Of a stretch of DNA of 64,000 nucleotides, positions 31,201 through 40,250 are shown piece after piece. A program made the translations under genes and the position numbers. The DNA is from Pseudomonas sp. 31-12 (GTDB lineage: Bacteria > Pseudomonadota > Gammaproteobacteria > Pseudomonadales > Pseudomonadaceae): positions 3,100,001 to 3,164,000 of the forward strand of contig NZ_CP029482.1 in NCBI RefSeq assembly GCF_003151075.1, written 5' to 3'. The notes under the pieces were generated by a model. The model had not been told where the DNA came from and did no database searches. It worked only from the letters and a program-made list of their open reading frames with translations. The stretch's first letter is position 1; each line of letters opens with the position of its first letter.

Positions 31201-31917
31201 ACGTTCATCCAGCTCGGCCCGAGCCTCGGTGGACAGCGGCGTCACGCCCGTGGCCTGATCCTGCAACAGCTTGTGCGCTTCGCGGGCTTCTTTGGCTTTG
31301 TCGAACGCGCGGCGACCGAGGCGGGTGTACAGCGCGGTGTCGGTGAGCTTCTCCAGCAGTTCGCTGCGCTCGTTGTCGTTCGCCTTGAGGAAGGCACTGA
31401 ACTCGCTCTGGGCCAGCAGCACGGCGCGGGTGAACTGTTCGAAGTTCAGGCCCAGCACGGCTTCAAGCTGGGTTTTGAACTCGACTTTCTGACTGGCCAG
31501 CAACTGATCCTGATCGATGTCGCGCAGACTCTGACGGCTGGCCTGCAGCTTGCCGCCAGCCTTTTCGCGCGCGCGATTGGCTTCCCAACGCGCGCGGTAA
31601 CGACGGCCGTCGATGCCGACGAAATCCACTTCGGCATACCCTTCGCCGGTGCCACGACGCAGCAAGGTGCGCGGGTCACCGGTGCTGATTTCGCCATCGG
31701 CGTCCGGCGCCTTGGCCGACACCTGAGCGTTACTCAAGCGCGGCACGGCGCCAAACAGGGCGAGGCACAACGCATCGAGCAAGGTGCTTTTGCCAGCGCC
31801 TGTCGGCCCGGTGATCGCGAACAGACCGGCACTCGCCAGCGGTTCAGCGGTGAAGTCGATTTCAAAAGGTCCGGCCAGGGAGGCGAGGTTTTTCAGGCGG
31901 ATCGCGAGGATCTTCAT
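28276..31917 (-). CDS. sbcC: Nuclease SbcCD subunit C (SMC/Rad50-like ATPase)
   Basis: 1213 aa. The Walker A motif is at residues 37-44 (GPTGAGKS). Two very long Gln/Leu-rich coiled coils flank a zinc hook, CPVC at 605-608 (CPVCGSPDHP), almost exactly in the middle. The ABC signature SLSGGETFLVSLALALGLA is near 1110, followed by the Walker B region (FIDEGFGSLD). With SbcD it forms an ATP-dependent nuclease that opens hairpins and palindromes and processes DNA ends. Given the many palindromic REPs in this genome, its substrates are abundant. It overlaps sbcD by 4 bp. Confidence 0.95.
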   Translation of the reverse strand: MKILAIRLKNLASLAGPFEIDFTAEPLASAGLFAITGPTGAGKSTLLDALCLALFGAVPRLSNAQVSAKAPDADGEISTGDPRTLLRRGTGEGYAEVDFVGIDGRRYRARWEANRAREKAGGKLQASRQSLRDIDQDQLLASQKVEFKTQLEAVLGLNFEQFTRAVLLAQSEFSAFLKANDNERSELLEKLTDTALYTRLGRRAFDKAKEAREAHKLLQDQATGVTPLSTEARAELDERFNEAQQQLKTQQSQLKQLELQHTWLKDLRQLQDEQQSATEQLTSARQHWESLAGERLKLTRLEQLAPQRHQFARKTELTAQLTPLAAQIQQHTQQQAELNERQTQLEQSLSAAQTALVEAQRQHTEKAPLLRQAFEAQSTLARLIKDASASADLKQQAELASTQGQNTIQGLLEQQKQVAARLERIAGELEQSTHLAPLSEAWNAYRDRLQQLMLIGNRLNKGQAELAALEQSAARASEELTAQKQHLEVLYKEAGAEPGAVAEQIQLLGTLLQDNRKQLRAFEELTRLWASQQEIDKRGAELTQRQLRAQQERDRLTQDGVKTKNDLVVAEQTLTVTRELLERQRLARSASVEELRAQLQDDQPCPVCGSPDHPYHQPEALLQSLGRHDESEQANAQKAVDLLKEKLTDLRGEVGGLIAQQKELLQQQEQLATQQQGLTPSLEAHPLSTQLLAQDASKRDGWLAQQNSQLNQSITQDEQRQTALLTLQQDAARLQQQLRSAEAASLQATQHLSNQQRELSSDRQRLDEELGAFSTLLPADTLEALRNEPAATFMQLDRQIAQRLEQLDQQRDELGEQQQRQQTLEKEQDRQLARAQTLEAAQQQFTVLAEQQQACQQQLTQWLGEHSSAEHWQQQLDQAVEQARTAQATANQELQTVHTRLVELAAELKAKHERLLALETEDRELSAKIADWRALHPELDDGGLEALLSVDDQHVSELRQHLQQSEKAIEQANVRLQERDQRLLNHQAQHNGNLDAEQLATALTDLQNLFAASEHRCAELRAEQAEDQRRQNANQALAQQIADAYSEYQRWARLNALIGSATGDTFRKIAQAYNLDLLVHHANVQLRQLVRRYRLKRGGSMLGLLVMDTEMGDELRSVHSLSGGETFLVSLALALGLASMASSTLKIESLFIDEGFGSLDPESLQLAMDALDGLQAQGRKVAVISHVQEMHERIPVQIQVHRQGNGLSTLEVK

Positions 31918-33158
31918 GGTTGTTCGCTCTCCATTTGCACATCCTGCAACAGCTCGGCAAAGTCCTTCAGCGTCTGCTCATCGACCTCGCTGCCGTAGCT
32001 GTCTTGCCAGGCGCGACTGAACAATTCCTGTGGTGTGAGCTGGTCCAGTTCAATCAACGTGGTGCCGTCATCGACGCCCTCGCGACTGCCGTTGCCGGCG
32101 TACTCGGCGGCGATGCGCACCAGGCGCACGGCTTTGCCTTGCAGCGCGCTTTCTACTTGATGGCGCAAGTCGGGTTGCGGTTCGTCGAGCCGCACACGAA
32201 CCTCAAGCCACGGCTGGCGCTGGATGTCGGCGAGCAAATCGATGTTCGGCAAGTCGGCCAGTTGCAAGAGGATCTCGGCCAGGGGCGCCGGGCCGATACG
32301 TTGCAGGTTGACCGCGCGGGGGATCAGTTTCGGTTCGACGCTGACCAGGGTTTCGCCGTCGAGTGTGACGTCGAGAATCTGATGCTGATAACCGATTTCG
32401 GAGAAAGACAACGGAATCGGCGAGCCGCTGTAGCGGATGCGCTCTTCACCGTTGACCTTCTGCGGCTTGTGCAAATGGCCCAGCGCGACGTAGCTGATGC
32501 TCGGCCCGAACAGACTGGCAGGCAGGGCTTCGGCATTGCCAATGATCAAACTGCGCTCGGAGTCTTCCGACACGGAACCACCGGCCATGTGCGCATGGCT
32601 GATGGCAATCAGTGCCTGGCCCGGCTTGCGTCTGGCATTGGCCGCTTCAATCAGCCATTCATGAACCTGACCGATGCCGCGCAGGTAGTTGTCGCCCAAC
32701 TGCGCGCCGGTCACTTCGGCAGGCCGCAAAAACGGCAGCGCCAGGCACCAGCCGGCAATTTCACCGCTGGCATCCGGCAGCGGTAGCAACAGCCGTTCGG
32801 AATCCAGTTGGCCGTCATCCAGCCACAAGACTCGGCCCAGTGCGTGGGTGCGCAAACGGCGCATCAACGGCGCAGGCAATTCGATCCGCGAGCCGGAGTC
32901 GTGGTTGCCGGCGATGATCACGATGGTCAGCAACGGTTGCTGCTCGTGGGCGCTGACGATGAATTCGTAGAGGCGTTCCTGGGCTTTGACCGGCGGATTG
33001 ACCGTGTCGAAGATATCGCCGGCAATCAACAGCACATCGGGCCGGTCCAGCTTCAGCTGGCGCAACAGCCATTCAAGAAAGCAGGCGTGCTCGAAATCGC
33101 GTTCCTGGCCGTGCAGGTTCTGCCCAAGGTGCCAGTCGGAGGTGTGAAACAGACGCAA
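31914..33158 (-). CDS. sbcD: Nuclease SbcCD subunit D (Mre11-like exonuclease)
   Basis: A 414-aa metallophosphoesterase-fold nuclease. The metal-ligand motifs run in order: SDWHLGQ (Asp8, His10), AGDIFDTVNPP, AGNHDSGSR and later SHAHMAGG and ALGHLHKPQ. The remaining C-terminal part is the capping/SbcC-binding region. Length agrees with E. coli SbcD (400). It is the first gene of the sbcD-sbcC-GST unit, with a B-type REP element in its upstream region. Confidence 0.95.
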   Translation of the reverse strand: MRLFHTSDWHLGQNLHGQERDFEHACFLEWLLRQLKLDRPDVLLIAGDIFDTVNPPVKAQERLYEFIVSAHEQQPLLTIVIIAGNHDSGSRIELPAPLMRRLRTHALGRVLWLDDGQLDSERLLLPLPDASGEIAGWCLALPFLRPAEVTGAQLGDNYLRGIGQVHEWLIEAANARRKPGQALIAISHAHMAGGSVSEDSERSLIIGNAEALPASLFGPSISYVALGHLHKPQKVNGEERIRYSGSPIPLSFSEIGYQHQILDVTLDGETLVSVEPKLIPRAVNLQRIGPAPLAEILLQLADLPNIDLLADIQRQPWLEVRVRLDEPQPDLRHQVESALQGKAVRLVRIAAEYAGNGSREGVDDGTTLIELDQLTPQELFSRAWQDSYGSEVDEQTLKDFAELLQDVQMESEQP

Positions 33159-33274
33159 GGCGAACTCCGTAGGAAATAAGGTAATGGCCGCGTGGAAAAT
33201 GATGGCGGCGAAAGGGGAGAGAGTTTACTGGCAAACACAGTTGATCGCCCGATGGATCTGATCAATCTGCTGAC

Positions 33275-33400
33275 CTGTGGCGAGGGAGCTTGCTCCCGCT
33301 CGGCTGCGCAGCAGTCGTAAAATCGGGCGACTCGGTGTGTCAGAAAGATTGAAGGGGGCTGCTTCGCAACCCAGCGGGAGCAAGCTCCCTCGCCACAGGG
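33275..33400. repeat. REP-type element B, variant interior
   Basis: TGTGGCGAGGGAGCTTGCTCCC and its inverse enclose GCTCGGCTGCGCAGCAGTCGTAAAAT and GGCTGCTTCGCAACCCAGCGGG. The same two-hairpin plan occurs at 27554 and 47923 with a divergent centre. It lies between sbcD and the batD 3' end. Confidence 0.85.
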
Positions 33401-33407
33401 GCCAGTA

Positions 33408-35048
33408 TTACTTCGGGTAAAGCGGCGGGAGGCCACTGTCCCCCACCGGATCCTGAACCCGCTCGGCAATGGGGATCGCCTTGATTGCCCGCCACAGTTC
33501 TTCGCCTTGCCAGTGCTGGCCAGTTTCGCTGTAGAGCGCGCCGTTCAAGCCGTCCAGTGCGTCGGACAGTGGCACGAAGCGGGCGGCCATGTCAGCGAGG
33601 GTTTCCGGTTGTTGTCGCGCCCAGGCGTCGAGGGCCTGGCGAGTGGCGTGGGAATCGTTGGCCTGGCAGGCACGCTTGAGTTCGTCGAGGACGGTGCGTG
33701 GGCTCGGACCGGTCTGCGCGGCGCGCAGCACCGCCGGTTGCCAGCGGCCACGCCACCAGAGGCCGAAGCCGAGCAGGGTGGTGCAGGCCAGGATCAATGT
33801 GCTGAGTTTCCACTTCCACAGGGTTTCGCTGTCGACGCCGGCATTCACTTGCGTGGTGCTCATCGGTGTATCGACTACCAGGCTTGGATTGCTCGCCACT
33901 TGCAGGCTTCGGGCCGGCAGGCTGCTGTGTTCCAAGTGATCTTCGAAGGTGTTCCACCAGACCACTTCCACCGCCGGCAACTCGATTGCACCACTGCGGC
34001 CCGGTACCAACGCTTCGCGATCTTCACGACTGCCGATCAAACCGCGCTCGGTGCTCTGGTTGCTCAATACCGGTTGATCCGGGTAGCGCCGCAGGCCGTT
34101 GACGTCTGTGGCGGGCAGCGGCGGCAGTTGTGAGCTGGCCAGGCCTTCGGCTTTCAAGGTCAGGCTGCGGGTCAGTGAATCGCCCACCTGCGCATGGTCC
34201 GGCTCCGGGTTCCAGCTTTCGCTCAGGCTCAGGCTACGGGCCGGCAGCCACGGCAGGTCGGCCGGGTACGTAATGGGTTTGGCCTTGACCGTCAGCAGAA
34301 TCGGGGCGGAGCTGACACGCATCAGTTTCCCGGATTTCGGCGCCTGACTGGCGGCGTCCTGGGCGGGCTGCGCGTCGACGAGCGTGGCACTGAAGATCTG
34401 CGCTGGAATGGTCAATTCGCCGCTGTGTTGCGGGTAGATCGCATAGCGCATTTCGATCACGCCATGACGCAGAGTGTTGATGACTTTCTCGTACGTGCGC
34501 GACTCGCCCAGTTGTTCGATGCGCGCATCGGGAATCTGCAGCGGGGTCAGGCTGCTGTCGTCGTACAGCGACACCGAATGGTAGATGCGCAAGGTCAGGA
34601 TGGCCTGTGCCTGCACGTACACGCTGGTCTGGTCGAGGCTGGCGTCGATGAACACCGGGGCCAGTTTATTCGCGGTGTCCTGGGTTTCGCTCTCGACCAC
34701 TTGCACGGTGATCGGCTGGCTCTGGACGTCGCCCAGCTGCAACGGTGGAATCGTCACGCTGCCGTTTTCCTTCGGCAGCAACGTGATGATCCAGCGCGTG
34801 GTGGCGCGGTTGTCGCCGTTCAGGGTGGTCAGTTGGTTGACCTGGCGGGTGCCGCGCACTTCGAACAGTGGCTCCAGCGGCGCCAGGTCAGGCTTGCCGA
34901 ACTGCGTCACGTCGTTGGATTCCAGGGTCAGTTCGACCGTCTCGCCAGAGTTCAGGCGACTGCGATCGACACTGGCGACCAGCGCTGCCGCCTGGGCCTC
35001 AACGGTGCTGAACAACAGGGCGAGTATGAGAAGGGTGAAGCGGGTCAT
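33408..35048 (-). CDS. batD: BatD family protein (Bat/MoxR operon)
   Basis: A 546-aa inner-membrane protein with a cleavable or anchoring N-terminal segment (FTLLILALLFSTVEAQAAA). It has a long periplasmic part of repeated beta domains (SGETVELTLES, NGSVTIPPLQLGDVQSQPI), a transmembrane helix at about 408-430 (LSTLILACTTLLGFGLWWRG) and a cytoplasmic tail. This is the BatD layout. The operon as a whole is linked in the literature to oxidative-stress tolerance, apparently by a MoxR-driven chaperone acting in the envelope. It overlaps batB by 4 bp. Confidence 0.88.
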   Translation of the reverse strand: MTRFTLLILALLFSTVEAQAAALVASVDRSRLNSGETVELTLESNDVTQFGKPDLAPLEPLFEVRGTRQVNQLTTLNGDNRATTRWIITLLPKENGSVTIPPLQLGDVQSQPITVQVVESETQDTANKLAPVFIDASLDQTSVYVQAQAILTLRIYHSVSLYDDSSLTPLQIPDARIEQLGESRTYEKVINTLRHGVIEMRYAIYPQHSGELTIPAQIFSATLVDAQPAQDAASQAPKSGKLMRVSSAPILLTVKAKPITYPADLPWLPARSLSLSESWNPEPDHAQVGDSLTRSLTLKAEGLASSQLPPLPATDVNGLRRYPDQPVLSNQSTERGLIGSREDREALVPGRSGAIELPAVEVVWWNTFEDHLEHSSLPARSLQVASNPSLVVDTPMSTTQVNAGVDSETLWKWKLSTLILACTTLLGFGLWWRGRWQPAVLRAAQTGPSPRTVLDELKRACQANDSHATRQALDAWARQQPETLADMAARFVPLSDALDGLNGALYSETGQHWQGEELWRAIKAIPIAERVQDPVGDSGLPPLYPK

Positions 35049-36781
35049 CGCGTTTTTTCCTGATCCTGATGTTGTTGCTGTTCGTACCAGAATTTGCGCC
35101 TGAGCAATTCACCCGGATCATCGGGGATCTTGCGCAGCCATTGCTCCAGCGCCTGACGCTGTTCGCCATCGATATTGTCGCTGGCCGGTCGCATCGGAGG
35201 CGTGGTGGTTTGCTCGTCCCCCAATTCGCTGCCCGGGACTTCATTGGCACCCGGTTTCGGCGGCGTTGTCGCCTGCTGTCCGGCGTCCGGCGTGGTCTGC
35301 TCGGTATCGGATTTTGGATGGTCGTTGTCCGCCGGTTGTGTAGCAGACCCCGGTGGCGGTTCCTGCGCGTTGGTCTCGGGTTCGTCATCGGCGGATTTCT
35401 GCGGCTCGACCGGCGGCGCGTTTTTCTGCTTGAGCAGGCTTTCTACCAGTGCCTTGTTGGTCTGCGCCGGGCGCAAATCAGGCTGGCGTTCCAGCGCCTG
35501 ATCGTAGGCGTCCAACGCCGCTTCCAGCTCACCGCTTTTGGCCAGGGCGTTGCCACGATTGTAGTGGGCGTGGGCGTCATTGCCTTTGGCGAACCGCTGG
35601 GCGGCGCCGCTGTAGTCACCGGCCTCATACAGCGCCACGCCTTGCCATTGCGGATCTTCAAAGTGCTGCGAAGCCTTCGCCGGATGGCCTTGCCTGAGCA
35701 AATGCAGGCCTCGCTGATCGGGGCGCAACCACAGATCTTCGAAGTCGAACGCATAGCTCGGTTGCGGCAGCAGGAACAGCAGCGGCAAGCAGAACAACCA
35801 GCCACGGCGACCGGCACAAGCGGCGAGCAGCAACAGCGGCAGCAGCAACCAGTAACCCTGATCGGCCCAGGTGTCGAGGTGCAAGGTCTGGCCGTCGTTG
35901 CGCAGGGTGCGTGGGCCATCGAGCAGGCCGAGTCCGCGCAGATCGGCATCGTCCAGACGCGCCGGGCGATAGTCTCCGCCGAGGTCGTTGGCAAAGGCCT
36001 TCAGGCTTGGGCTGTCAAGACGGGGCACCAGAATCGCGCCCTGATCGTCCTTGAGGAAACTGCCGTCCTCCTGAGCGACCGGCGCGCCTTCGGCGGTGCC
36101 GATTCCGAGCATCAGAAACTGCGTCGATTTCCTCTCCAGCACCTGGCGAATGCCTTCACGTTCCAGGTCCGTCAGGGTTGAACCGATCAACAGGATCCGG
36201 CCTTCACCCAAATCGCCCTGATTCAACAGCGCCAACGCCTTGGTCACCGCGAGATCGGCACGATGCCCGGCCTCGGGCATCAGCGAAGGCTTGAGCGCGT
36301 CCAGCAGATTACGGCTGGTCGACAGGTCATCCGACAGTGGCACCAAAGTGTGCGCGCTGCCGGAGTAGACGACGATGGCGGTCTGGGCGTCGCTGCGGGC
36401 TTGCAGCAGGTCCAACAGCTTGCGTCGGGCCTGTTCGAGTCGGTTCGGCGCAACGTCGGTGGCGAGCATTTCCGGCGTCAGCTCCAGCACGACCACCAGC
36501 GGGTCGGCGGGTTTCTGGCTGAGTTGTTCGACGCGCTGCCAACTCGGGCCCAGCAAGGCCAGAACGGTCAGCACCCACGCCACGCCGAGGACGACCCACG
36601 GCAGCTTGCTGTCGCGACCGTTTCCACCGCTCAGCAGGGCGGCATGAAAGGCCGGTGGCAAGATCATCTGCCAGCGCCCTGCGCGTTTTTGCCGGTGCCA
36701 GAGTTGCCAGAGCAGCCAGCCCAATAGCGGCAACAACAGCAGCCACCATGGGCGGAACCAGTACGGCCACAGCGCACTCAT
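35045..36781 (-). CDS. BatB/BatC-like VWA-TPR membrane protein
   Basis: 578 aa from the ATG at 36781 (MSALWPYWFRPWWLLLLPLLG), which overlaps the batA stop; an earlier start at 36823 would extend into batA. Two N-terminal transmembrane segments frame a von Willebrand A domain (about 85-290) whose metal site is degenerate: VLELTPEM stands where DxSxS is expected. After a further membrane span at about 320-355 come TPR repeats (about 385-470, including GNALAKSGELEAALDAYDQALERQPD) and a Pro/Gln/Asp-rich disordered tail. It thus fuses the BatB and BatC roles. Confidence 0.85.
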   Translation of the reverse strand: MSALWPYWFRPWWLLLLPLLGWLLWQLWHRQKRAGRWQMILPPAFHAALLSGGNGRDSKLPWVVLGVAWVLTVLALLGPSWQRVEQLSQKPADPLVVVLELTPEMLATDVAPNRLEQARRKLLDLLQARSDAQTAIVVYSGSAHTLVPLSDDLSTSRNLLDALKPSLMPEAGHRADLAVTKALALLNQGDLGEGRILLIGSTLTDLEREGIRQVLERKSTQFLMLGIGTAEGAPVAQEDGSFLKDDQGAILVPRLDSPSLKAFANDLGGDYRPARLDDADLRGLGLLDGPRTLRNDGQTLHLDTWADQGYWLLLPLLLLAACAGRRGWLFCLPLLFLLPQPSYAFDFEDLWLRPDQRGLHLLRQGHPAKASQHFEDPQWQGVALYEAGDYSGAAQRFAKGNDAHAHYNRGNALAKSGELEAALDAYDQALERQPDLRPAQTNKALVESLLKQKNAPPVEPQKSADDEPETNAQEPPPGSATQPADNDHPKSDTEQTTPDAGQQATTPPKPGANEVPGSELGDEQTTTPPMRPASDNIDGEQRQALEQWLRKIPDDPGELLRRKFWYEQQQHQDQEKTR

Positions 36782-37857
36782 CGGCGCCTCCGCAGACGCA
36801 GGCGTTTGAGCCGCTGGCGCCAATCAGGCAGTTGCGTTTGCAAAAACAGATCCTTGGTAAACAGCCGTTGCAACGGGTTATCCGGCCAGCGCTCGCGCAC
36901 CACCAGCAACATGCTCAACAACAATGCCAGCGCCAGAGGCCAGTGATACAACGCTTGCGCCGGGCGGGCCTGGGTCGGTTGTTGAGTCACCGGCTCGAGT
37001 GTGTCGAGGGTGTCTTTGATCACCTGCAGTTCTTTGCCATCGTGGGCGCGGAAGTACTGACCGCCGGTGGCTTGGGCGATGGCCTTCAGCGCCGGTTCGT
37101 CGAGGTCCAGGCTCGGGTTGATCCCGAGGAAGCCCAGGGTGCCGCTTTGCTCCGGGTCGGCGCCGATGCCGATCGGGTAGATTTTTACGTCTTCTTTGGC
37201 CGCCAGCCGAGCCGCGGTGAGCGGGTCGATTTCACCGCCGTTGTTGGCGCCGTCCGTGACCAGGATCAGCACGCGGCTCTGGGCGGGACGCATGCGCAGG
37301 CGTTTAAGGGCCAGGCCGATGGCATCACCAATCGCGGTGTTCTTGCCGGCGATGCCGATGCGCGCTTCGTCGAGCCACACCCGCACGGTGCGTCGGTCGA
37401 ACGTCAACGGTGCTTGCAGGTAAGCCTGGCTGCCGAACAGGATCAGGCCGACACGGTCGCCGTCGCGACTTTCCAGGAAGTCACCGAGCAAATGCTGGAC
37501 CAGCGACAGACGGCTGACGTCTTCGTCGTGCCACTGCATGTCGGGGGAATCCATGGAACCGGACACGTCCACGGCCACCAGCAGGTCGCGGCCACTGGCG
37601 GCAATTGGCAGCGGATCGCCCAACCATTGCGGGCGCGCTGCTGCGATCAGCAACAACAGCCATAACAGAATGAACGGTGCTTGCTGGCGCCAGGCCGGCA
37701 GGTTGGCCCGGGCGCGGCGACGGGCCAGGCCTTCGAGGTCATTGAGGAAACTGACTTTGAGCGCCGGTTCGCCACTGTCGGCCACCGGCAGCAGGATGCG
37801 CATCAGCCAGGGCAGCGGCAGCAGGGCAAAGATCCACGGCCAGGCGAACTCAAACAT
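36778..37857 (-). CDS. BatA-like VWA membrane protein
   Basis: 359 aa with N-terminal membrane segments (about 5-25 and 58-75) and a VWA domain carrying an intact MIDAS, DVSGSMD (Asp97, Ser99, Ser101), and LVTDGANNGG later. A C-terminal membrane span (ALALLLSMLLVV) follows. It binds a divalent cation and, in this family, partners the MoxR ATPase at the membrane. It overlaps DUF4381 upstream and batB downstream by a few bases, so the operon is translationally coupled throughout. Confidence 0.9.
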   Translation of the reverse strand: MFEFAWPWIFALLPLPWLMRILLPVADSGEPALKVSFLNDLEGLARRRARANLPAWRQQAPFILLWLLLLIAAARPQWLGDPLPIAASGRDLLVAVDVSGSMDSPDMQWHDEDVSRLSLVQHLLGDFLESRDGDRVGLILFGSQAYLQAPLTFDRRTVRVWLDEARIGIAGKNTAIGDAIGLALKRLRMRPAQSRVLILVTDGANNGGEIDPLTAARLAAKEDVKIYPIGIGADPEQSGTLGFLGINPSLDLDEPALKAIAQATGGQYFRAHDGKELQVIKDTLDTLEPVTQQPTQARPAQALYHWPLALALLLSMLLVVRERWPDNPLQRLFTKDLFLQTQLPDWRQRLKRLRLRRRR

Positions 37858-38344
37858 GTTTGCGAATCCAGGTATCGACGGCCTGAGTCAGGCCGGCGAT
37901 GGCCTTGTCGTCGAGTTTGCATTCGGGTTTGTAAGCGCCTTCGACCAGCACCATCCAGCGGGTCAGGCCGGCGGCCGGGCAGCGGTTGTCGAGGAACGCC
38001 AGCCATTTGCGTCCATTGAGCGTGTGGCTCTGGCTGTAAGGGTAATGGTTGCGGCACAGGCGTTTGAGCAAGCCGTTAAGCTGTTGCAACCAGGCGCCGG
38101 CCGGTGCGCCGTCGTAGGGTTTCGGCATCAGCGCCAGTTCCGCCAGTGCGGCGATACGCACCGGATCCAGCGGTTGTTCGGCACGGACGATCGGGCGTTT
38201 GTCCGGAATGAAGCGCCGCGCCTTCCACAGCCCGAAACCGATCAGCGGCAGCAACAACAGCAACAGCCACCAGCCAGGCGCGGGGGGCCAGAACTCGATG
38301 GGAGGCGGGGAGATCAGCGGTTGCAGTTGATCGAGGCTGCTCAT
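37850..38344 (-). CDS. DUF4381 membrane protein of the Bat/MoxR operon
   Basis: 164 aa with a single transmembrane helix near residues 25-45 (GWWLLLLLLPLIGFGLWKA). The remainder is cytoplasmic and helical, with NGRKWLAFLDNRCPAAG. DUF4381 proteins are almost always found between the DUF58 and batA genes, as here. Their biochemical role in the MoxR system is not known. Confidence 0.85.
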   Translation of the reverse strand: MSSLDQLQPLISPPPIEFWPPAPGWWLLLLLLPLIGFGLWKARRFIPDKRPIVRAEQPLDPVRIAALAELALMPKPYDGAPAGAWLQQLNGLLKRLCRNHYPYSQSHTLNGRKWLAFLDNRCPAAGLTRWMVLVEGAYKPECKLDDKAIAGLTQAVDTWIRKHV

Positions 38345-39285
38345 CGACCTTTCCCCGGTTTTTGTGGGTTCAGGTATTCGCGCAGTTGCTCGACCATCTC
38401 ACTCTGGGTGCTCAACGGCATCAGCAACACACGGAGCTTTTGCGCGAGCAATTCCCAGCGGGCAATACGCGTTTCGGCCTGGGCGCGGTAGGTCTGGCGC
38501 AAGTCGAAATTCAGCGTGTCGAGTTCGAGTTGCGCACCACGTTCGGCGAAGCGAAGCAGCCCGGCGGCGGGCAGGGCGTGGTCCAGTGGATCGGACAGTG
38601 GCAGCAGCAACAGGTCGCAATGGCGTGATAACAGGCTCAGTTGCTGTTCAGAACCTTCGGTCAACGCACGCTCATCACAGATCACGATCACCAGACTGCC
38701 GGGGCGCAGCACTTCCCGTGCACGACGCAGGGCCAGATTCAGGGAGTCGCGGTTCTGCTCGCTTTCGGTGTGCAGCGACTGATTGACCCGCACCAAGCGG
38801 TTCAGCAGCTGCAGCAGGCTTTGTTTGCTGCGCCGGGGCTTGATCTCGTAGTGCTCGTTATCGCCGAACACCAGCCCGCCAACCCGGTCGTTATGGCCCA
38901 GGGCGGCCCAGCCGATCAGGCTCGCCGCCTGGGCGGCAAGTACCGATTTGAACATCAGCCCCGAACCGAAAAACAGCCGACGGCTTTGCTCGACCATGAT
39001 GAAAATCGGCCGCTCGCGTTCTTCGTGAAACAGCTTGGTGTGCGGTTCCTGGGTGCGGGCGGTGACGCGCCAGTCGATGGTGCGCACGTCGTCGCCGGCC
39101 TGATAAACCCGCACCTGATCGAAGTCCACGCCGCGGCCGCGCAGCTTGGAGTGGTGCAGGCCGATCAGCGGGCTGCGCTGGCTCGGCGTGGAAAACAGCT
39201 GCACTTCGCGCACGCGATGGCGCATCTCGATCAGCTCGGCGAGGCTGACGCGGATGCCCGGCTCGGGCGGCAGGAGGGCGTTCAT
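38341..39285 (-). CDS. DUF58 domain protein of the MoxR system
   Basis: 314 aa from the ATG at 39285. A TTG at 39294 that overlaps the moxR stop could also be used. It contains the DUF58 core (GRGVDFDQVRVYQAGDDVRTIDWRVTART) and a degenerate VWA-like fold (PIFIMVEQSRRLFFGSG, LVIVICDERALTEGSEQ). It has no membrane segments, so it is the cytosolic adaptor between MoxR and the membrane VWA proteins. Confidence 0.87.
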   Translation of the reverse strand: MNALLPPEPGIRVSLAELIEMRHRVREVQLFSTPSQRSPLIGLHHSKLRGRGVDFDQVRVYQAGDDVRTIDWRVTARTQEPHTKLFHEERERPIFIMVEQSRRLFFGSGLMFKSVLAAQAASLIGWAALGHNDRVGGLVFGDNEHYEIKPRRSKQSLLQLLNRLVRVNQSLHTESEQNRDSLNLALRRAREVLRPGSLVIVICDERALTEGSEQQLSLLSRHCDLLLLPLSDPLDHALPAAGLLRFAERGAQLELDTLNFDLRQTYRAQAETRIARWELLAQKLRVLLMPLSTQSEMVEQLREYLNPQKPGKGR

Positions 39286-39290
39286 CGGGG

Positions 39291-40250
39291 TCAAGCGACG
39301 GCTACGACGTCGAGAATCCGCTGGACCACCCGGTCCTGATCGATGCCAGCGGCTTCGGCTTCAAAGGAAAGAATGATGCGGTGGCGCAATACGTCAAACA
39401 GCACCGCCTGGATGTCTTCCGGGCTGACGAAGTCGCGACCGGCCAGCCAGGCGTGGGCCCGGGCGCAGCGGTCGAGGGCAATCGAGCCTCGCGGGCTGGC
39501 GCCATAGGCGATCCACTCGGCCATCTCCGGATCGAACTTGGCCGGGGTGCGCGTGGCCATGACCAGTTGCACCAGGTATTCCTCCACGGCGTCGGCCATG
39601 TACAGACCGAGGATTTCCTTGCGTGCGGCGAAGATCGCCTGCTGGCTGACCCGGCGCTCGGGCTTGGTTTCGCCGTTCAGGGCTTCGCCCCGGGCCTGTT
39701 GCAGGATCCGGCGCTCGACGGCGGCGTCCGGGAAACCGATTTTGACGTGCATCAGGAAACGGTCGAGCTGGGCTTCGGGCAACGGATACGTGCCTTCCTG
39801 CTCGATCGGGTTTTGCGTGGCCATCACCAGAAACAGTGGCGACAGCTCGTAAGTGCTGCGTCCAACGCTGACCTGGCGCTCGGCCATGGCTTCCAGCAGT
39901 GCTGATTGAACCTTGGCCGGGGCACGGTTGATTTCGTCCGCCAGCACCAGGTTGTGGAAGATCGGGCCTTGCTGGAACACGAAACTGCCGGTTTCCGGGC
40001 GATAGATTTCCGTGCCGGTGATGTCGGCGGGTAGCAGGTCGGGAGTGAACTGAATGCGATGGAACTGGGCTTCGATGCCTTCGGCGAGTTCTTTGATGGC
40101 CTTGGTCTTGGCCAGCCCCGGTGCGCCTTCGACCAGCATGTGGCCGTCGGCGAGCAAGGCGATGAGCAAGCGCTCGATGAGTTTTTCCTGGCCGAGAATC
40201 TGCGTTGAAAGAAAGGTTCGCAGCGCTAGCAGCGCTTCACGATGTTCCAT
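39291..40250 (-). CDS. MoxR-family AAA+ ATPase
   Basis: A 319-aa AAA+ chaperone. The Walker A motif is at 42-49 (GAPGLAKT), Walker B at about 104-110 (LVLADEINRAPAKVQSALLEAM), sensor 1 in MATQNPIEQEGTYPLPEAQ, and sensor 2 in the SPRGS segment near 255. MoxR ATPases act on partners carrying VWA domains, here DUF58, BatA and BatB. It is the first gene of the six-gene minus-strand operon. Confidence 0.93.
   Translation of the reverse strand: MEHREALLALRTFLSTQILGQEKLIERLLIALLADGHMLVEGAPGLAKTKAIKELAEGIEAQFHRIQFTPDLLPADITGTEIYRPETGSFVFQQGPIFHNLVLADEINRAPAKVQSALLEAMAERQVSVGRSTYELSPLFLVMATQNPIEQEGTYPLPEAQLDRFLMHVKIGFPDAAVERRILQQARGEALNGETKPERRVSQQAIFAARKEILGLYMADAVEEYLVQLVMATRTPAKFDPEMAEWIAYGASPRGSIALDRCARAHAWLAGRDFVSPEDIQAVLFDVLRHRIILSFEAEAAGIDQDRVVQRILDVVAVA

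Noticed and set aside
30034..31998. A 654-aa plus-strand ORF opposite sbcC
   Set aside because: Leu/Gln-rich shadow generated by the coiled-coil codons of SbcC.
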